Assembly (NCBI GenBank): GCA_002371135.1
Contig: DFGB01000001.1
Location: 70,049-123,391 of the forward strand
DNA: 53,343 nt
Source: Verrucomicrobia bacterium UBA3761
Lineage (GTDB): Bacteria > Verrucomicrobiota > Kiritimatiellia > RFP12 > UBA1067
Direction of reading: 5' to 3'
Positions 15,129 through 23,972 of the stretch are shown here, in pieces. Each line of letters starts with the position of its first letter. Positions within the stretch are counted from its first letter, which is position 1. The position numbers and the translations under genes were made by a program. The notes beneath the pieces are model-generated. The model was given only the letters and a program-made list of their open reading frames with translations. It did not search any database and was not told the DNA's origin.

Positions 15129-17624
15129 ATGAAAGTTAAAATACACTTGATGATTCTTGCGGTTGTCTTGGCTGCGGCTGCGATGGCTGATTCATTTCAA
15201 TGGGTCGGCAATGGTGACAACAATTATTGGGGAACGGATGCCAACTGGAGCAAGACATCAGGAGATTCCGACCGGACGAAACCGTACACCGAGGATTTCG
15301 CTGTATTCTCGCAGGCTGAAGACATGACAGTCCTTCTTTATGAGAGCACAAATGTTCAGGGTGTCCGGCTGGAGCAGGGCGCGGGAAGTGTAACCCTTAC
15401 TCTGGGAGACGGGTGGTATAATGGCAGGCAGCTTTTGGTGCGCCGTACGAAGGCGAGCAGCATCTGGACGCCGGGTGTGACCAATTTTGTGAACAATTCC
15501 TCGTATCCGCTTACAATCAAGAGCGGGCGCAATGCTTCGCTCAACATCCTGTTCGATTACGCCTGGGGCGACTTCGCCATGATGCCGGGCGTTGTCTTCG
15601 ATTGCTCTGTTGCCGCTGCCACGGACGCTCGTGGACGATTCCTTCCGCAAGAAACGCTCCGCACGGACAATACTGAAATGAACAAGACCGTTTTCAAGCG
15701 TACGGCCGCGTTCTACAATACGCTTTATATTGGCGCGAACCACGAGCTGTGGGTCAGCGGGGAGAATGCCGCGCTGTCGGTAGATTATGGTCAATATAAG
15801 GACAACGATCTAAATCAATATATTACCATTGAAGAAAGCCTGATTGACCTGAGCGGAATCCTTGTCGTCGACGGTGCAACCGCATCAGTATCATGTTCCA
15901 ACTTGAATGTGGCGGCGACGGGCGCGATTGGCGGCAGCGGCACGATCAATGGCGCGGTCAGCGCGACAAGCGGCGCGAAGCTCCTCTTTGGCACAGACAA
16001 CGTCCTGACCTTCACCGACGCGGCGGACTTGACCGGCTTCACCGTCGATGCGACGGGATGCACCGCCGGGAACGAATACCTCGTCGCAAAGGGCACGACA
16101 TCGCTTCCCGGCGTTTCCGCTGCGCAGGCCGCCGATGGCTGGATGACGAAGGCCAAGGATGGCAACGTCTACCTTGTCAACAGTCTGAACTCCGTCACGG
16201 CGGACATCTCTCTTGGTGCTGATACGGACTGGTCGGTGTCTCCCGTAGAAATTTCGGACAATGTGAAGATCGACCTCAATGGACACGATCTCTCAATCGG
16301 CTATATCACCCTCGGCTCAGGAGTGTCCTTTGTCAACAGCGGCGACAAGGCCCGCCTCTACGCCGGCCTGAACGGTGCCGACAAATCCTGGCTGCTTGCA
16401 CAGACTTTCCCGGCATCGATCATGCCCGTCTTCGTCGGCGCGGCTATCGAGATTCCATCGAATTACATCCCGGCAGGCGGCATAGGGTTCAAGGATACGG
16501 CAGGCGCGGCCCAATCGGTCAACTACGAAACATGCGCCAATGGCTTTGCGTTTCTCGGCAATGCCAATATAACCGAGCCATTGAAGAGTTGGCAGAATGG
16601 CGTGTTCCCGATTGTAGTCTATGGAGATGGCAATGTGTTTACATTGCATGCCGACAATTCCTGGTCGAAGGATGGTTCGTTCAGCGGCAAGCCGTTCTCT
16701 GGCGACGGTACGCTCACGATAGCCTCGACCACTGGCATTCGGACAGCGTATTTGATTGGAAGCGACACGGTTGACAATACAGGATTTACGGGCGGGGTGG
16801 TGTTTACGTGGGGTTCGAATTTCGGAGGTGCAATTGAATTTGGCGACCCCAAGACTCAGTCGGGCAAGCATTTCTCGAAAGCAGATGTCGTACTATGCGG
16901 CAAAGACGACGGGGAGGCCTCCCAATTTCTGCTTGTGTCGAACAATGGATCGAGCACGGCGAATTTTTGTTTTGACTCGCTCCAGACCGCAGGCGACAAT
17001 GCGGCAAATGTCATCCTCTCGACTTCTTGCGGTTCATCCGGCGGAACGTACCTGAGGATAGGAACCAACGGCGGCGGCTCGGGCGTCTTTGCGGGCGCAT
17101 TCACGAATTACAACGGCGATGCCGAGCGCCCATACAACATCGAGAAGCGCGGCACGGGGACGTGGACGCTGACGGGGACTGTCGCCAACGGCGGCACGTT
17201 CACGGTCGCCGAGGGCTGCGTCGAGTTCCGCAGCGGTATCGAGAACGTCTCTTCTCTCGTCGTCGCGAGCGGCGCGTCGGTCCTGTTCGCGGGCGACATG
17301 GGTGCGTCGAGTGCGCTCTCCCTCGCCGCCGGCGCAACTCTCAAACTTGATGCTTCGAGCGAGGGCGGCGACGTCCCCGTCGTCACTGGCGACTTCGACC
17401 TGACCGGCATCAATCTTTATGTCACGAAAGGCGAGACCTATACGTCCTCGAAGACTCCGCGCGAGCTCTTGCGCGTCACGGGCGCTCTGACGGGCTTCGA
17501 CAAGAGCAACGTCGGCACTGATATCGACGCGGCCGACTGGGCGTTCAGGCTCGTCAAGAACGGCGACGGCTCGACTTCCATCGTCCATCAGTATCGTAAG
17601 GGATTTGCCGTGATTCTCCGCTGA
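15129..17624 (+). CDS. secreted beta-strand-repeat (autotransporter-like passenger) protein
   Basis: 831 residues. A signal peptide (MKVKIHLMILAVVLAAAAMA) precedes DSFQWVGNGDNNYWGTDANW, a form typical of autotransporter-associated beta-strand-repeat proteins. The rest is Gly/Ser/Thr/Asp-rich parallel-beta sequence, including GSGTINGAV and IEKRGTGTWTLTGTVANGG. No C-terminal beta-barrel is present. The protein ends in RKGFAVILR, a tail shared in form with three other secreted proteins here. It is likely a surface or released adhesin or carbohydrate-binding protein. The start is supported by AAGGAG about 10 bp upstream and by TGG-TAAAAT at 15085-15093; a longer in-frame start would antisense trmL. 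Confidence 0.8.
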   Translation: MKVKIHLMILAVVLAAAAMADSFQWVGNGDNNYWGTDANWSKTSGDSDRTKPYTEDFAVFSQAEDMTVLLYESTNVQGVRLEQGAGSVTLTLGDGWYNGRQLLVRRTKASSIWTPGVTNFVNNSSYPLTIKSGRNASLNILFDYAWGDFAMMPGVVFDCSVAAATDARGRFLPQETLRTDNTEMNKTVFKRTAAFYNTLYIGANHELWVSGENAALSVDYGQYKDNDLNQYITIEESLIDLSGILVVDGATASVSCSNLNVAATGAIGGSGTINGAVSATSGAKLLFGTDNVLTFTDAADLTGFTVDATGCTAGNEYLVAKGTTSLPGVSAAQAADGWMTKAKDGNVYLVNSLNSVTADISLGADTDWSVSPVEISDNVKIDLNGHDLSIGYITLGSGVSFVNSGDKARLYAGLNGADKSWLLAQTFPASIMPVFVGAAIEIPSNYIPAGGIGFKDTAGAAQSVNYETCANGFAFLGNANITEPLKSWQNGVFPIVVYGDGNVFTLHADNSWSKDGSFSGKPFSGDGTLTIASTTGIRTAYLIGSDTVDNTGFTGGVVFTWGSNFGGAIEFGDPKTQSGKHFSKADVVLCGKDDGEASQFLLVSNNGSSTANFCFDSLQTAGDNAANVILSTSCGSSGGTYLRIGTNGGGSGVFAGAFTNYNGDAERPYNIEKRGTGTWTLTGTVANGGTFTVAEGCVEFRSGIENVSSLVVASGASVLFAGDMGASSALSLAAGATLKLDASSEGGDVPVVTGDFDLTGINLYVTKGETYTSSKTPRELLRVTGALTGFDKSNVGTDIDAADWAFRLVKNGDGSTSIVHQYRKGFAVILR

Positions 17625-17643
17625 CGGGCGCAGAGCGCTTCGA

Positions 17644-17726
17644 GGAAGTTGAAAGGTTGAAAGGCGGCGCTCCCATGCCTTTCAGCCTTTCAACTTTTCA
17701 ACTTTTCAACCTTTCAACTTTTAGAA
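17644..17726. repeat. GTTGAAAA octamer array, self-complementary
   Basis: GTTGAAAG/GTTGAAAA units at 17646-17665 are followed by their reverse complement (CTTTCAAC/TTTTCAAC units) at 17678-17722, giving a hairpin-forming spacer downstream of the beta-repeat gene. The AKR promoter (-10 TACAAT at 17735-17740) abuts it. Confidence 0.8.
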
Positions 17727-17772
17727 AAAAATGCTACAATATGCGGCGACAAAAGCATAAAAAGAGGGCGTC

Positions 17773-18738
17773 ATGAAATATGCAAGACTTGGGAACACGA
17801 ATATCGAAGTAAGCCGCATCTGCGTCGGCTGCATGTCATACGGCAAGGCGTCGGACGACTTCCAGCCGTGGACTCTGCCGCTCGACGAATCTACGAAGAT
17901 GATCGCGCACGCGCTCGATCTCGGCGTCAATTTCTTCGATACCGCAAACTGCTACTCGCACGGCACGAGCGAGGAATATCTCGGCTCGGCGTTGAAATCG
18001 CTCGGAGTCGGACGCGACAAGGTCATAATCGCATCCAAGGTCTATTTCAACGACGGGTGTCTTTCAAAGGAGGCGATCGCGCGTGAAATCGAGGGAACGC
18101 TCAAACGCCTCGGGACCGATTATCTCGACCTGTACCAGATCCACAGGTTCGACTACTCCACGCCAATAGAAGAAACAATGGCTGCGCTCGACGCGCTTGT
18201 GCGTTCCGGCAAGGTCCGCGCCATAGGCGCTTCGGCGATGTACGGCTATCAGTTCCACAACATGCAACTTGCCGCAGAACGCAACGGCTTGACTCTTTTC
18301 TCGACGCTCCAGAATCACTACAACCTCATCTACCGCGAGGACGAGCGCGATTTGATACCCGTCGCCAGACAGTATCAAGTCTCGCTGATTCCATATTCGC
18401 CGCTAGCCGGCGGCCATCTTACGCACCCCGGATGGGAGAGCAAATCCAAGCGCGCGCAGACCGACAAGGTCCTTCACGCCAAATACGACGCCACAAGAGA
18501 GAGCGATATGGCGATAGTCGGGCGCGTCGCCGCTCTCGCGTCCCGCCTTGGCGTGACGATGACCGAGGTCGCTCTCGCATGGCATTTTGCAAAGGGCGTG
18601 ACGGCGCCGATCGTCGGCGCCACGAACGCGGCGCATTTCGACGATGCGGTCCGCGCGGTCGATTTGGCATTGACGGACGGGGATGTCAAGTTTCTGGAAG
18701 AGCCATATCAGGCGCACGCGGTCAAGGGGGCGAGATAA
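17773..18738 (+). CDS. aldo/keto reductase
   Basis: 321-residue (alpha/beta)8 NADPH-dependent oxidoreductase. The catalytic tetrad is readable as Asp56 and Tyr61 (FFDTANCYSHG), Lys89 (IASKV) and His124 (YQIHRFD). It is similar in layout to the YajO/AKR11-type enzymes that reduce aldehydes or sugars; substrate unknown. An extended -10, TGCTACAAT, ends at 17740. Purine-rich AAAAAGAGGG lies before the ATG at 17773. A gene for CoaB follows 14 bp later on the same strand. Confidence 0.9.
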   Translation: MKYARLGNTNIEVSRICVGCMSYGKASDDFQPWTLPLDESTKMIAHALDLGVNFFDTANCYSHGTSEEYLGSALKSLGVGRDKVIIASKVYFNDGCLSKEAIAREIEGTLKRLGTDYLDLYQIHRFDYSTPIEETMAALDALVRSGKVRAIGASAMYGYQFHNMQLAAERNGLTLFSTLQNHYNLIYREDERDLIPVARQYQVSLIPYSPLAGGHLTHPGWESKSKRAQTDKVLHAKYDATRESDMAIVGRVAALASRLGVTMTEVALAWHFAKGVTAPIVGATNAAHFDDAVRAVDLALTDGDVKFLEEPYQAHAVKGAR

Positions 18739-18752
18739 AACAAATCTTCGCT

Positions 18753-19385
18753 ATGGAGACGAAACTGCGCATGGTCGTCACCGCCGGGCCGACGCGGGAG
18801 CATCTCGACCCCGTCCGGTTCTTGAGCAATCCGTCGACAGGCAGGATGGGCTTTGCCGTGGCGAGGGCTGCGGCGGAGGCGGGGTATGAAGTCGTCCTCG
18901 TCGCAGGACCCGTCGGATTGAAAACGCCCAAGGGTGTTGTTCGCGTCGACGTAGTTTCCGCCCGCGAGATGTTCGCTGCAGTGGAAGCCGCCAAGGCCGA
19001 CATACTGGTGGCGACGGCGGCGGTGGCGGACTGGCGCCCGAAATCTTGCGCGAAAAAGAAACTCAAGAAGGGCGAGATGTCCGGCGTTCTGGAATTGGTG
19101 CGCAATCCCGATATTCTTAAAAGCTCCAAAGTGCGGCGGAAGATTGGGTTTGCGGCGGAGACGGGCGAGGCGGTGGCCGAGGCCGTGCGCAAGTGCAAAG
19201 AGAAGAACCTCGAGTTTTGCGTAGCCAACGACGTCACTGCGCCGGGGGCGGGGTTTGGCGTCGCGACGAACCGCGTCGTATTCGTCTATCCCGACGGTAC
19301 GGCGAAGCGCCTGCCGCTCCTTTCAAAGCTTGCCGTCGCCCGCCGCATCGTGGCCGCGCTTCAGCGCGGCCGGAGCAGGAAGTAG
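18753..19385 (+). CDS. coaB: phosphopantothenate-cysteine ligase domain, stand-alone (CoaB)
   Basis: 210 residues matching the C-terminal half of bacterial CoaBC: VVTAGPTREHLDPVRFLSNP, STGRMGFAVA, VATAAVADWRP with the catalytic-site AVADW/Lys region, and KIGFAAETG. It joins cysteine to phosphopantothenate in coenzyme A synthesis. The CoaC decarboxylase half is absent here and must lie elsewhere if the pathway is complete. The ATG at 18753 starts just before the domain; no good Shine-Dalgarno is seen. The stop codon TAG belongs to the first unit of the GTAGAAA repeat that follows. Confidence 0.88.
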   Translation: METKLRMVVTAGPTREHLDPVRFLSNPSTGRMGFAVARAAAEAGYEVVLVAGPVGLKTPKGVVRVDVVSAREMFAAVEAAKADILVATAAVADWRPKSCAKKKLKKGEMSGVLELVRNPDILKSSKVRRKIGFAAETGEAVAEAVRKCKEKNLEFCVANDVTAPGAGFGVATNRVVFVYPDGTAKRLPLLSKLAVARRIVAALQRGRSRK

Positions 19386-19436
19386 AAAGCAGGAGATTTA
19401 GCGCACAAGGAGGCGCGGCTTCAGCCGCGCTTCACG
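19376..19436. repeat. composite GTAGGAA plus GC-palindrome repeat
   Basis: AGGAAGTAGAAAGC is followed by AGGAGATTTAGCG, then CAAGGAGGC and the palindrome GCGCGGCTTCAGCCGCGC. The AGGAGATTTAGCG...CAAGGAGGC order recurs at 53090-53112, and the palindromic part recurs as both arms at 38051-38117. Confidence 0.75.
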
Positions 19437-19490
19437 CGAGGAAAAAGTGATAGGATATAAAGATAAAACCACCAAAAGGAGAAAAACCAA

Positions 19491-20339
19491 ATGAAAGTCG
19501 TCAAAGACAAAGGAGTCGAAGGCAAGGTAATGGTGATCACGGGCGCGGCCGGCGTGCTTTGCTCGTCGCTCACCGAAGACATGCTCGCCCACGGCGCCAA
19601 AGTGGCAGTGCTCGATCTCAAGATCGATGTTGCCGAGGAGTTCGTGAAGAAGCTCCAGAAGAAGGGCTACAAGGATGTGATCGCCGTAGAGGCGAACGTG
19701 CTAGACCGCGACAGCCTCGAGGCCGCGCGCAAGGTCGTTTTGAAGCGCTTCCGCAAGATCGACGTTCTCATAAACGGCGCCGGCGGCAACCACCCGAAGG
19801 GCACGTGCAAGGCCGAGCAGATCACGAAGGATACGCCGCTCGAGGATACGTTCTTCGGAATGGACCAGAGCGGGTTCGAGTTCGTCAACAAGCTCAACTT
19901 CATCGGCACGCTGCTTCCCTGCCAGGTTTTCTGCAAAGACATGCTCAAGAAGGGCGGCGCGGTCCTCAACTTCTCGTCGATGGCGGCGATGTGCTGCCAG
20001 CCGATGACGAAGGTCCCGGCGTATGCGGCGGCGAAGGCGGGTATCAGCAACTGGACTGCATGGCTTGCGGCGCACCTCGCGCCAATGGGCATTCGCGTGA
20101 ACGCTCTCGCGCCAGGTTTCTTCATCACCAACCAGAACCGCTTCCTTCTTCTTGAAAAGGACGAGAAGACGCTCACCGCCCGCGGCAACAAGGTGATCAA
20201 CAAGACGCCGATGCGCAAGTTCGGCGAGCCTTCCGACCTCCACGGCGCGGCAAGGTTCCTCCTCTCCGACGAGGCGAGTTTCATCACCGGCGTCGTGCTG
20301 CCAGTCGATGGCGGCTTCTCCTCGTTCTCGGGAGTCTGA
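19491..20339 (+). CDS. SDR oxidoreductase, D-mannonate/fructuronate-type
   Basis: 282-residue short-chain dehydrogenase. It has the nucleotide turn TGAAGVL, NGAGGNHPKGT, the catalytic Ser162/163, Tyr178 and Lys182 (YAAAK), and PGFFITNQNR. The last two segments and FFGMDQSGFEFVNKLNFIGT match the YjmF/UxuB-like SDR group that interconverts fructuronate and mannonate in hexuronate breakdown. It could serve pectin or glucuronate use together with the polysaccharide locus downstream. AAAAGGAGAAAAACCAA precedes the ATG, a strong Shine-Dalgarno. Confidence 0.82.
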   Translation: MKVVKDKGVEGKVMVITGAAGVLCSSLTEDMLAHGAKVAVLDLKIDVAEEFVKKLQKKGYKDVIAVEANVLDRDSLEAARKVVLKRFRKIDVLINGAGGNHPKGTCKAEQITKDTPLEDTFFGMDQSGFEFVNKLNFIGTLLPCQVFCKDMLKKGGAVLNFSSMAAMCCQPMTKVPAYAAAKAGISNWTAWLAAHLAPMGIRVNALAPGFFITNQNRFLLLEKDEKTLTARGNKVINKTPMRKFGEPSDLHGAARFLLSDEASFITGVVLPVDGGFSSFSGV

Positions 20340-20340
20340 T

Positions 20341-20452
20341 TGCGTTTGGCATTTGGCATTGCATCTTGTCGCACCGGGAGACTCAAACGGCAAAGTGACG
20401 GAATGCAATGCGAAATGCCGGATGTAAAACGCCGAATAGTTCTTTCTGCACC
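20341..20452. repeat. intergenic repeat with one arm of a 21-bp inverted pair
   Basis: The spacer contains TTTGGCA direct repeats and a 21-bp sequence at 20362-20382 that recurs as an exact reverse complement at 22338-22358. The pair flanks the transporter-acyltransferase gene. Confidence 0.8.
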
Positions 20453-22330
20453 ATGTCGTTTGCGCCTCTCTATATCACAAACTTCTTCGGGACGTTGAAC
20501 GACAACTTCCTGAAGACGCTCGCGTCGTTCACCGTCATCGGTTGGATTGCCGACGAGCGGATGAAGTCGATTGCGATGGGCGTGACGGCGGGTGCGCTCG
20601 TTTTGCCGTACATCCTTTGTTCTCCGCTTGCCGACCGCCTGACCGCCGTGTTCCAAAAGTGCAAGATCGTTCGTCTTGCCAAGTGGGCTGAGCTGCCGAT
20701 CATGGCGATCGCGATTGCGGGATTTGCGCTCAAGTCGCCGTGGCTCGTCATAGGCGCGGTGCTGCTGATGGGATTGCAAAGTTCGCTGTATTCTCCCGCC
20801 AAGTATGCGCTTGTGAGGGATATAGGCGGCGAAGAGCGCATTTCGACGGGGATGGGCGGCATGGAGGGGATTTCGTTCCTTGGCGTCCTTGCGGGCACGG
20901 TCGCCGCATCGTTCGTGTCGGATTTCGAAGTGCATCATCCGCAGTATTGCATATCCTACGTATGCCTGGGAGCGTTCGCGGCGGCGGGGCTTTTCGCGAG
21001 TTTCACGCTGCGCGCGGACGAGGCGCCCAATCGTTCGTTGCATGCGATAAATCCCGTTCGCTACATGGCCAGGGCCTATAGAATGGCGAAGAGGCACGAT
21101 GGATTGCCTGCGGTGATTTTCACTCTGTCCGTATTCTGGTGGGGCGCGGCGATGTTGCAGATGGGATTGATCGTCTACGGCAAGTCGGAAGCCGGGCTCG
21201 GCCTCGGGGCGTCGCGGACTGGCGCGCTCCTGTGCGCCGCGGCGGTGGGCATCGTGGCGGGGCAGGTGATCGCGGGATTGGTGGACAGAAAGCGCTTTCT
21301 CCTCGGCGCCACCGTGGCGACCGGCTGGACGGCCGCGGCGCTGCTCGCCGTATTGTACTTCGCGCCGCTTTCGCCTCGCGCGTTCGGCGTCGTCCTCGCA
21401 CTCCTCGCGTTCGACCTCGGCTTTTTCAAATTGCCGTTCGATACAGAGATACAGAAGCTCGCCAAGGGCTCGCGCCTGAATACGATGCTCGCGTATTTCA
21501 ACCAGGTCTCGTTCCTTTTCATGCTGGCTGCGAGCGGATGCTATGCGCTCGCGAGCGTGCTCTTCGGCGCGAAGGCGTTTCTTCTGCTGCTGGCGATCGC
21601 GTTCTTCCTGGCGCCTGTCGCATTCGTGTTCTGCAACCGCAAGGCGCTGCTCGCCACGGGCCGCTGGATTTTTTCGCGCAGGTATGCAATCGCAGTCGAC
21701 GGCATCGAGGCGCTTGCCGACGGTTCTAAGACGTATCTCGTCCTTCCCAACCATCCTGCGATGGTCGACCCGATGCTCGTAGTATCCGAATTGTGGAAGA
21801 CGCCGCTAAGGCCCCTTGCCGACGAGGCGTTCTTCAAGACGGGCATTGTGGCGCCGCGCGTCCTCAAGACCCTTGGCGCCATTGCAGTCCCCGATTTGCG
21901 CAAGCATAGGACCGCCAAAGGCGCGACAGTCGCCAAGGGGCTTGGCGGAATCGTGAAGAGCACTTTGGAGAGCGGAGGAAACGTGATTTTCTATCCATCC
22001 GGGCATATCTGGACGGAGGAGAAAGAGGAAATCGCGACGCGTCAGCTCGCCTACAATATTTGCCGCGAACTGCCTGACGGCGTCGCGGTGATCGGAGTGC
22101 GGACGCTCGGCCTCTGGGGATCGATATGGTCGCGCAAGGGGAAAGCGGCGTCGCCGGCGTTCATCCCGACGCTGTTGAAGAGCGTGGCGTTGTGGTTTTT
22201 CCGGGCGCCGTTCGTGCCGCGTCGCAAGGTGTCCATGTACATTGAGGATATAACCGCACGCGTGAAAGAATGGTCGCAAGGCACGCGCCTCGAATTCAAC
22301 CGGCAGTTGGAGACGTGGTATAATAGTTAG
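20453..22330 (+). CDS. MFS transporter-acyltransferase fusion (LplT/Aas-like)
   Basis: 625 residues. Residues 1-400 are a 12-helix MFS module of the LplT type, starting NFFGTLNDNFLKTLASF. Residues 415-600 are a PlsC-like acyltransferase with the HX4D signature (NHPAMVD, His434 and Asp439) and YPSGHIWTEEKEEI in place of FPEGTRS. Such fusions flip lysophospholipids inward and re-acylate them. The acyl-ACP synthetase third module of some Aas proteins is absent. No Shine-Dalgarno precedes ATG 20453; an ATG at 20408 would read through repeat DNA and is less likely. It ends in YNS-TAG inside a repeat. The gene is bracketed by a 21-bp inverted repeat. Confidence 0.85.
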   Translation: MSFAPLYITNFFGTLNDNFLKTLASFTVIGWIADERMKSIAMGVTAGALVLPYILCSPLADRLTAVFQKCKIVRLAKWAELPIMAIAIAGFALKSPWLVIGAVLLMGLQSSLYSPAKYALVRDIGGEERISTGMGGMEGISFLGVLAGTVAASFVSDFEVHHPQYCISYVCLGAFAAAGLFASFTLRADEAPNRSLHAINPVRYMARAYRMAKRHDGLPAVIFTLSVFWWGAAMLQMGLIVYGKSEAGLGLGASRTGALLCAAAVGIVAGQVIAGLVDRKRFLLGATVATGWTAAALLAVLYFAPLSPRAFGVVLALLAFDLGFFKLPFDTEIQKLAKGSRLNTMLAYFNQVSFLFMLAASGCYALASVLFGAKAFLLLLAIAFFLAPVAFVFCNRKALLATGRWIFSRRYAIAVDGIEALADGSKTYLVLPNHPAMVDPMLVVSELWKTPLRPLADEAFFKTGIVAPRVLKTLGAIAVPDLRKHRTAKGATVAKGLGGIVKSTLESGGNVIFYPSGHIWTEEKEEIATRQLAYNICRELPDGVAVIGVRTLGLWGSIWSRKGKAASPAFIPTLLKSVALWFFRAPFVPRRKVSMYIEDITARVKEWSQGTRLEFNRQLETWYNS

Positions 22331-22432
22331 CAGTTAGGTCTCCCGGTGCGACAAGATGAATCTCCCAAAATGCTCTTCCCCGTTCGTGGCTATTGACTCG
22401 AGGAAATTGCTAACTATGAACTGTTAACTACC
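22323..22432. repeat. intergenic repeat with second arm of the 21-bp inverted pair
   Basis: Contains TAGTTAGCAGTTAGG and TTGCTAACTATGAACTGTTAAC units, and at 22338-22358 the exact reverse complement of 20362-20382. Confidence 0.8.
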
Positions 22433-22897
22433 ATGAAATATCGCGTATTGTTTGTGTGCCACGGGAACATATGCCGTTCGCCGATGGCGGAGTTCGTGAT
22501 GAAGGAGATTTTGCGCCGCCGGGGGCTGGAGGACTTTGTCGAGGTTGAGTCCGCCGCGCTGCACACGGACGAAATCGGCTCGGACATCCATCATGGCACG
22601 CGCGGCGTATTGCGGGAGAAGGCGATCCCGTTCGCGCCGCGCGCGGCGTGGCTTCTGACGTGCGAGAAGGCCGCGAAGTACAACCTCGTCCTCGGCATGG
22701 ATTCGTACAACATGTGCGATTTGCGGCGGCTCTTGGGCGGCGAGAGCGCGAAGGCGCATCTACTCCTGGACTACGCCGGGCGCAATGGCGAGGCGATCGC
22801 CGACCCGTGGTATACAGGCGATTTCGACGCGACTTGGCGCGATGTGCTCGCCGGATGCGAAGGCCTTGCCGACCACCTTGAAAAGATGTTCCGATGA
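22433..22897 (+). CDS. low-molecular-weight protein-tyrosine phosphatase
   Basis: 154 residues. The P-loop CHGNICRS (Cys9, Arg15) and the general acid Asp124 in DPWYTG define the LMW-PTP family. In bacteria these remove phosphate from tyrosine kinases that control exopolysaccharide export; a link to the surface-polymer genes at 46632-52994 is possible but no kinase is in the window. The start codon follows a repeat with no Shine-Dalgarno. The stop overlaps the next ATG (ATGA). Confidence 0.92.
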   Translation: MKYRVLFVCHGNICRSPMAEFVMKEILRRRGLEDFVEVESAALHTDEIGSDIHHGTRGVLREKAIPFAPRAAWLLTCEKAAKYNLVLGMDSYNMCDLRRLLGGESAKAHLLLDYAGRNGEAIADPWYTGDFDATWRDVLAGCEGLADHLEKMFR

Positions 22898-23958
22898 AAC
22901 ACGAAGCGATAGAGCTAGCCATAATCGGCGGAGGCGCGGCAGGGTTGTTCGCGGCCGCGGCCGCCGTCAAGGCCAAGGTCCCTGCCATTGTAATCGAGCG
23001 CAAGGCGAGAATCGGCTCGAAACTGCTGATGACTGCGAACGGCAGATGCAATTTCACAAAGGAGATTGCGCCCGAGCGCATGTTGCGCGACATAGGCGGC
23101 AAGGCGGCTGAATTCCTCCGCCCGGCTCTGACCGCATGCCCGCCGCAACGCATCGCCGCGTTCTTCAGGTCGCATGGCGTGAAAACGAAGCGCATGATGG
23201 ATGGGCGCCTCTTCCCCGCGAGCGAACGCGCCGCGGATATCGTGCACGTCTTCGGCGATTTGCTGCGAGAAGAGCAAGTGCCGCTTCTCGTCAACTCGCC
23301 CGTCACAGGTCTCCAGCGCGTCAAGAACGGCTTTATCGTAGGGATGGAGAACTTCACCCTGTGGGCGAAGAACGTGCTTGTCGCAACGGGGGGAGCATCG
23401 TTCCCGAAAACAGGCAGCGTGGGCGACGGACAGAAATTCGCGGCCGGTATGGGGCATTCAATCGAACCGTTGCGCGCCGGCCTGACAGGATATTCGACTC
23501 GCGACCCTCGCGTAACGTCTCTCGCGCCGCGCCGTTGCGAACGGGCCGCCGCCGCCGTGTGCGTGGACGGCGAGACGGTCTTCCGCGCGGAAGGCGAGGT
23601 CGAGTTCGAGCCGTGGGGCGTCTCCGGCGCGGCGGTGTACAATTGCTCGCGCTACATCCAGCGCCGCAATCTCAAATCGTTCTCCCTGCGGCTCGAAACG
23701 CAATACGGCACGTTCGACTTGACCGGCCTCGCCATCCGCCCGCTCAAGGAGGCGATAGTCACGATAGGCGGCGTCACGCTGGATGAAATCGACCCCGCGA
23801 CAATGATGTCGAAAAAGGTCGAAGGCTTGTATTTCGCGGGCGAGGTGATGGATGTCGACGGCCCCACGGGCGGCTACAACATTTCAATCGCATTCGCAAC
23901 CGCTGCCGCAGCCGTTAGCGCGGTCGCGGGAGGGTCGCGCTTGTCGCGACCGAAGTAG
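22894..23958 (+). CDS. HI0933-family FAD-dependent oxidoreductase
   Basis: 354 residues. The N-terminal dinucleotide fold LAIIGGGAAGLFAAAAAV is followed by RIGSKLLMTANGRCNFTK, a hallmark of the HI0933/BaiN flavoprotein family. The C-terminal FAD motif is LYFAGEVMDVDGPTGGYNISIAFATA. The chemistry of most members is unknown; BaiN reduces bile-acid intermediates. Translation is coupled to the phosphatase gene by a 4-bp overlap. The stop TAG is formed within a GTAGGAA repeat unit that fills the 14-bp gap to the next, opposing gene. Confidence 0.88.
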   Translation: MKHEAIELAIIGGGAAGLFAAAAAVKAKVPAIVIERKARIGSKLLMTANGRCNFTKEIAPERMLRDIGGKAAEFLRPALTACPPQRIAAFFRSHGVKTKRMMDGRLFPASERAADIVHVFGDLLREEQVPLLVNSPVTGLQRVKNGFIVGMENFTLWAKNVLVATGGASFPKTGSVGDGQKFAAGMGHSIEPLRAGLTGYSTRDPRVTSLAPRRCERAAAAVCVDGETVFRAEGEVEFEPWGVSGAAVYNCSRYIQRRNLKSFSLRLETQYGTFDLTGLAIRPLKEAIVTIGGVTLDEIDPATMMSKKVEGLYFAGEVMDVDGPTGGYNISIAFATAAAAVSAVAGGSRLSRPK

Positions 23959-23972
23959 GAAGTAGGAGGCGG

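Noticed and set aside
19667..21754. Long minus-strand open frame of 695 codons, and similar ones at 42026-43498 and 1487-2608
   Set aside because: They lie opposite clear genes (SDR, MFS proteins, TPR protein), are Arg/Glu-rich low-complexity translations and show no domain; they are by-products of GC-rich codon use.
20362..22358. Insertion sequence bounded by 21-bp terminal inverted repeats
   Set aside because: The enclosed gene is a transporter-acyltransferase, not a transposase, and I see no target-site duplication. The inverted pair itself is kept as a finding.
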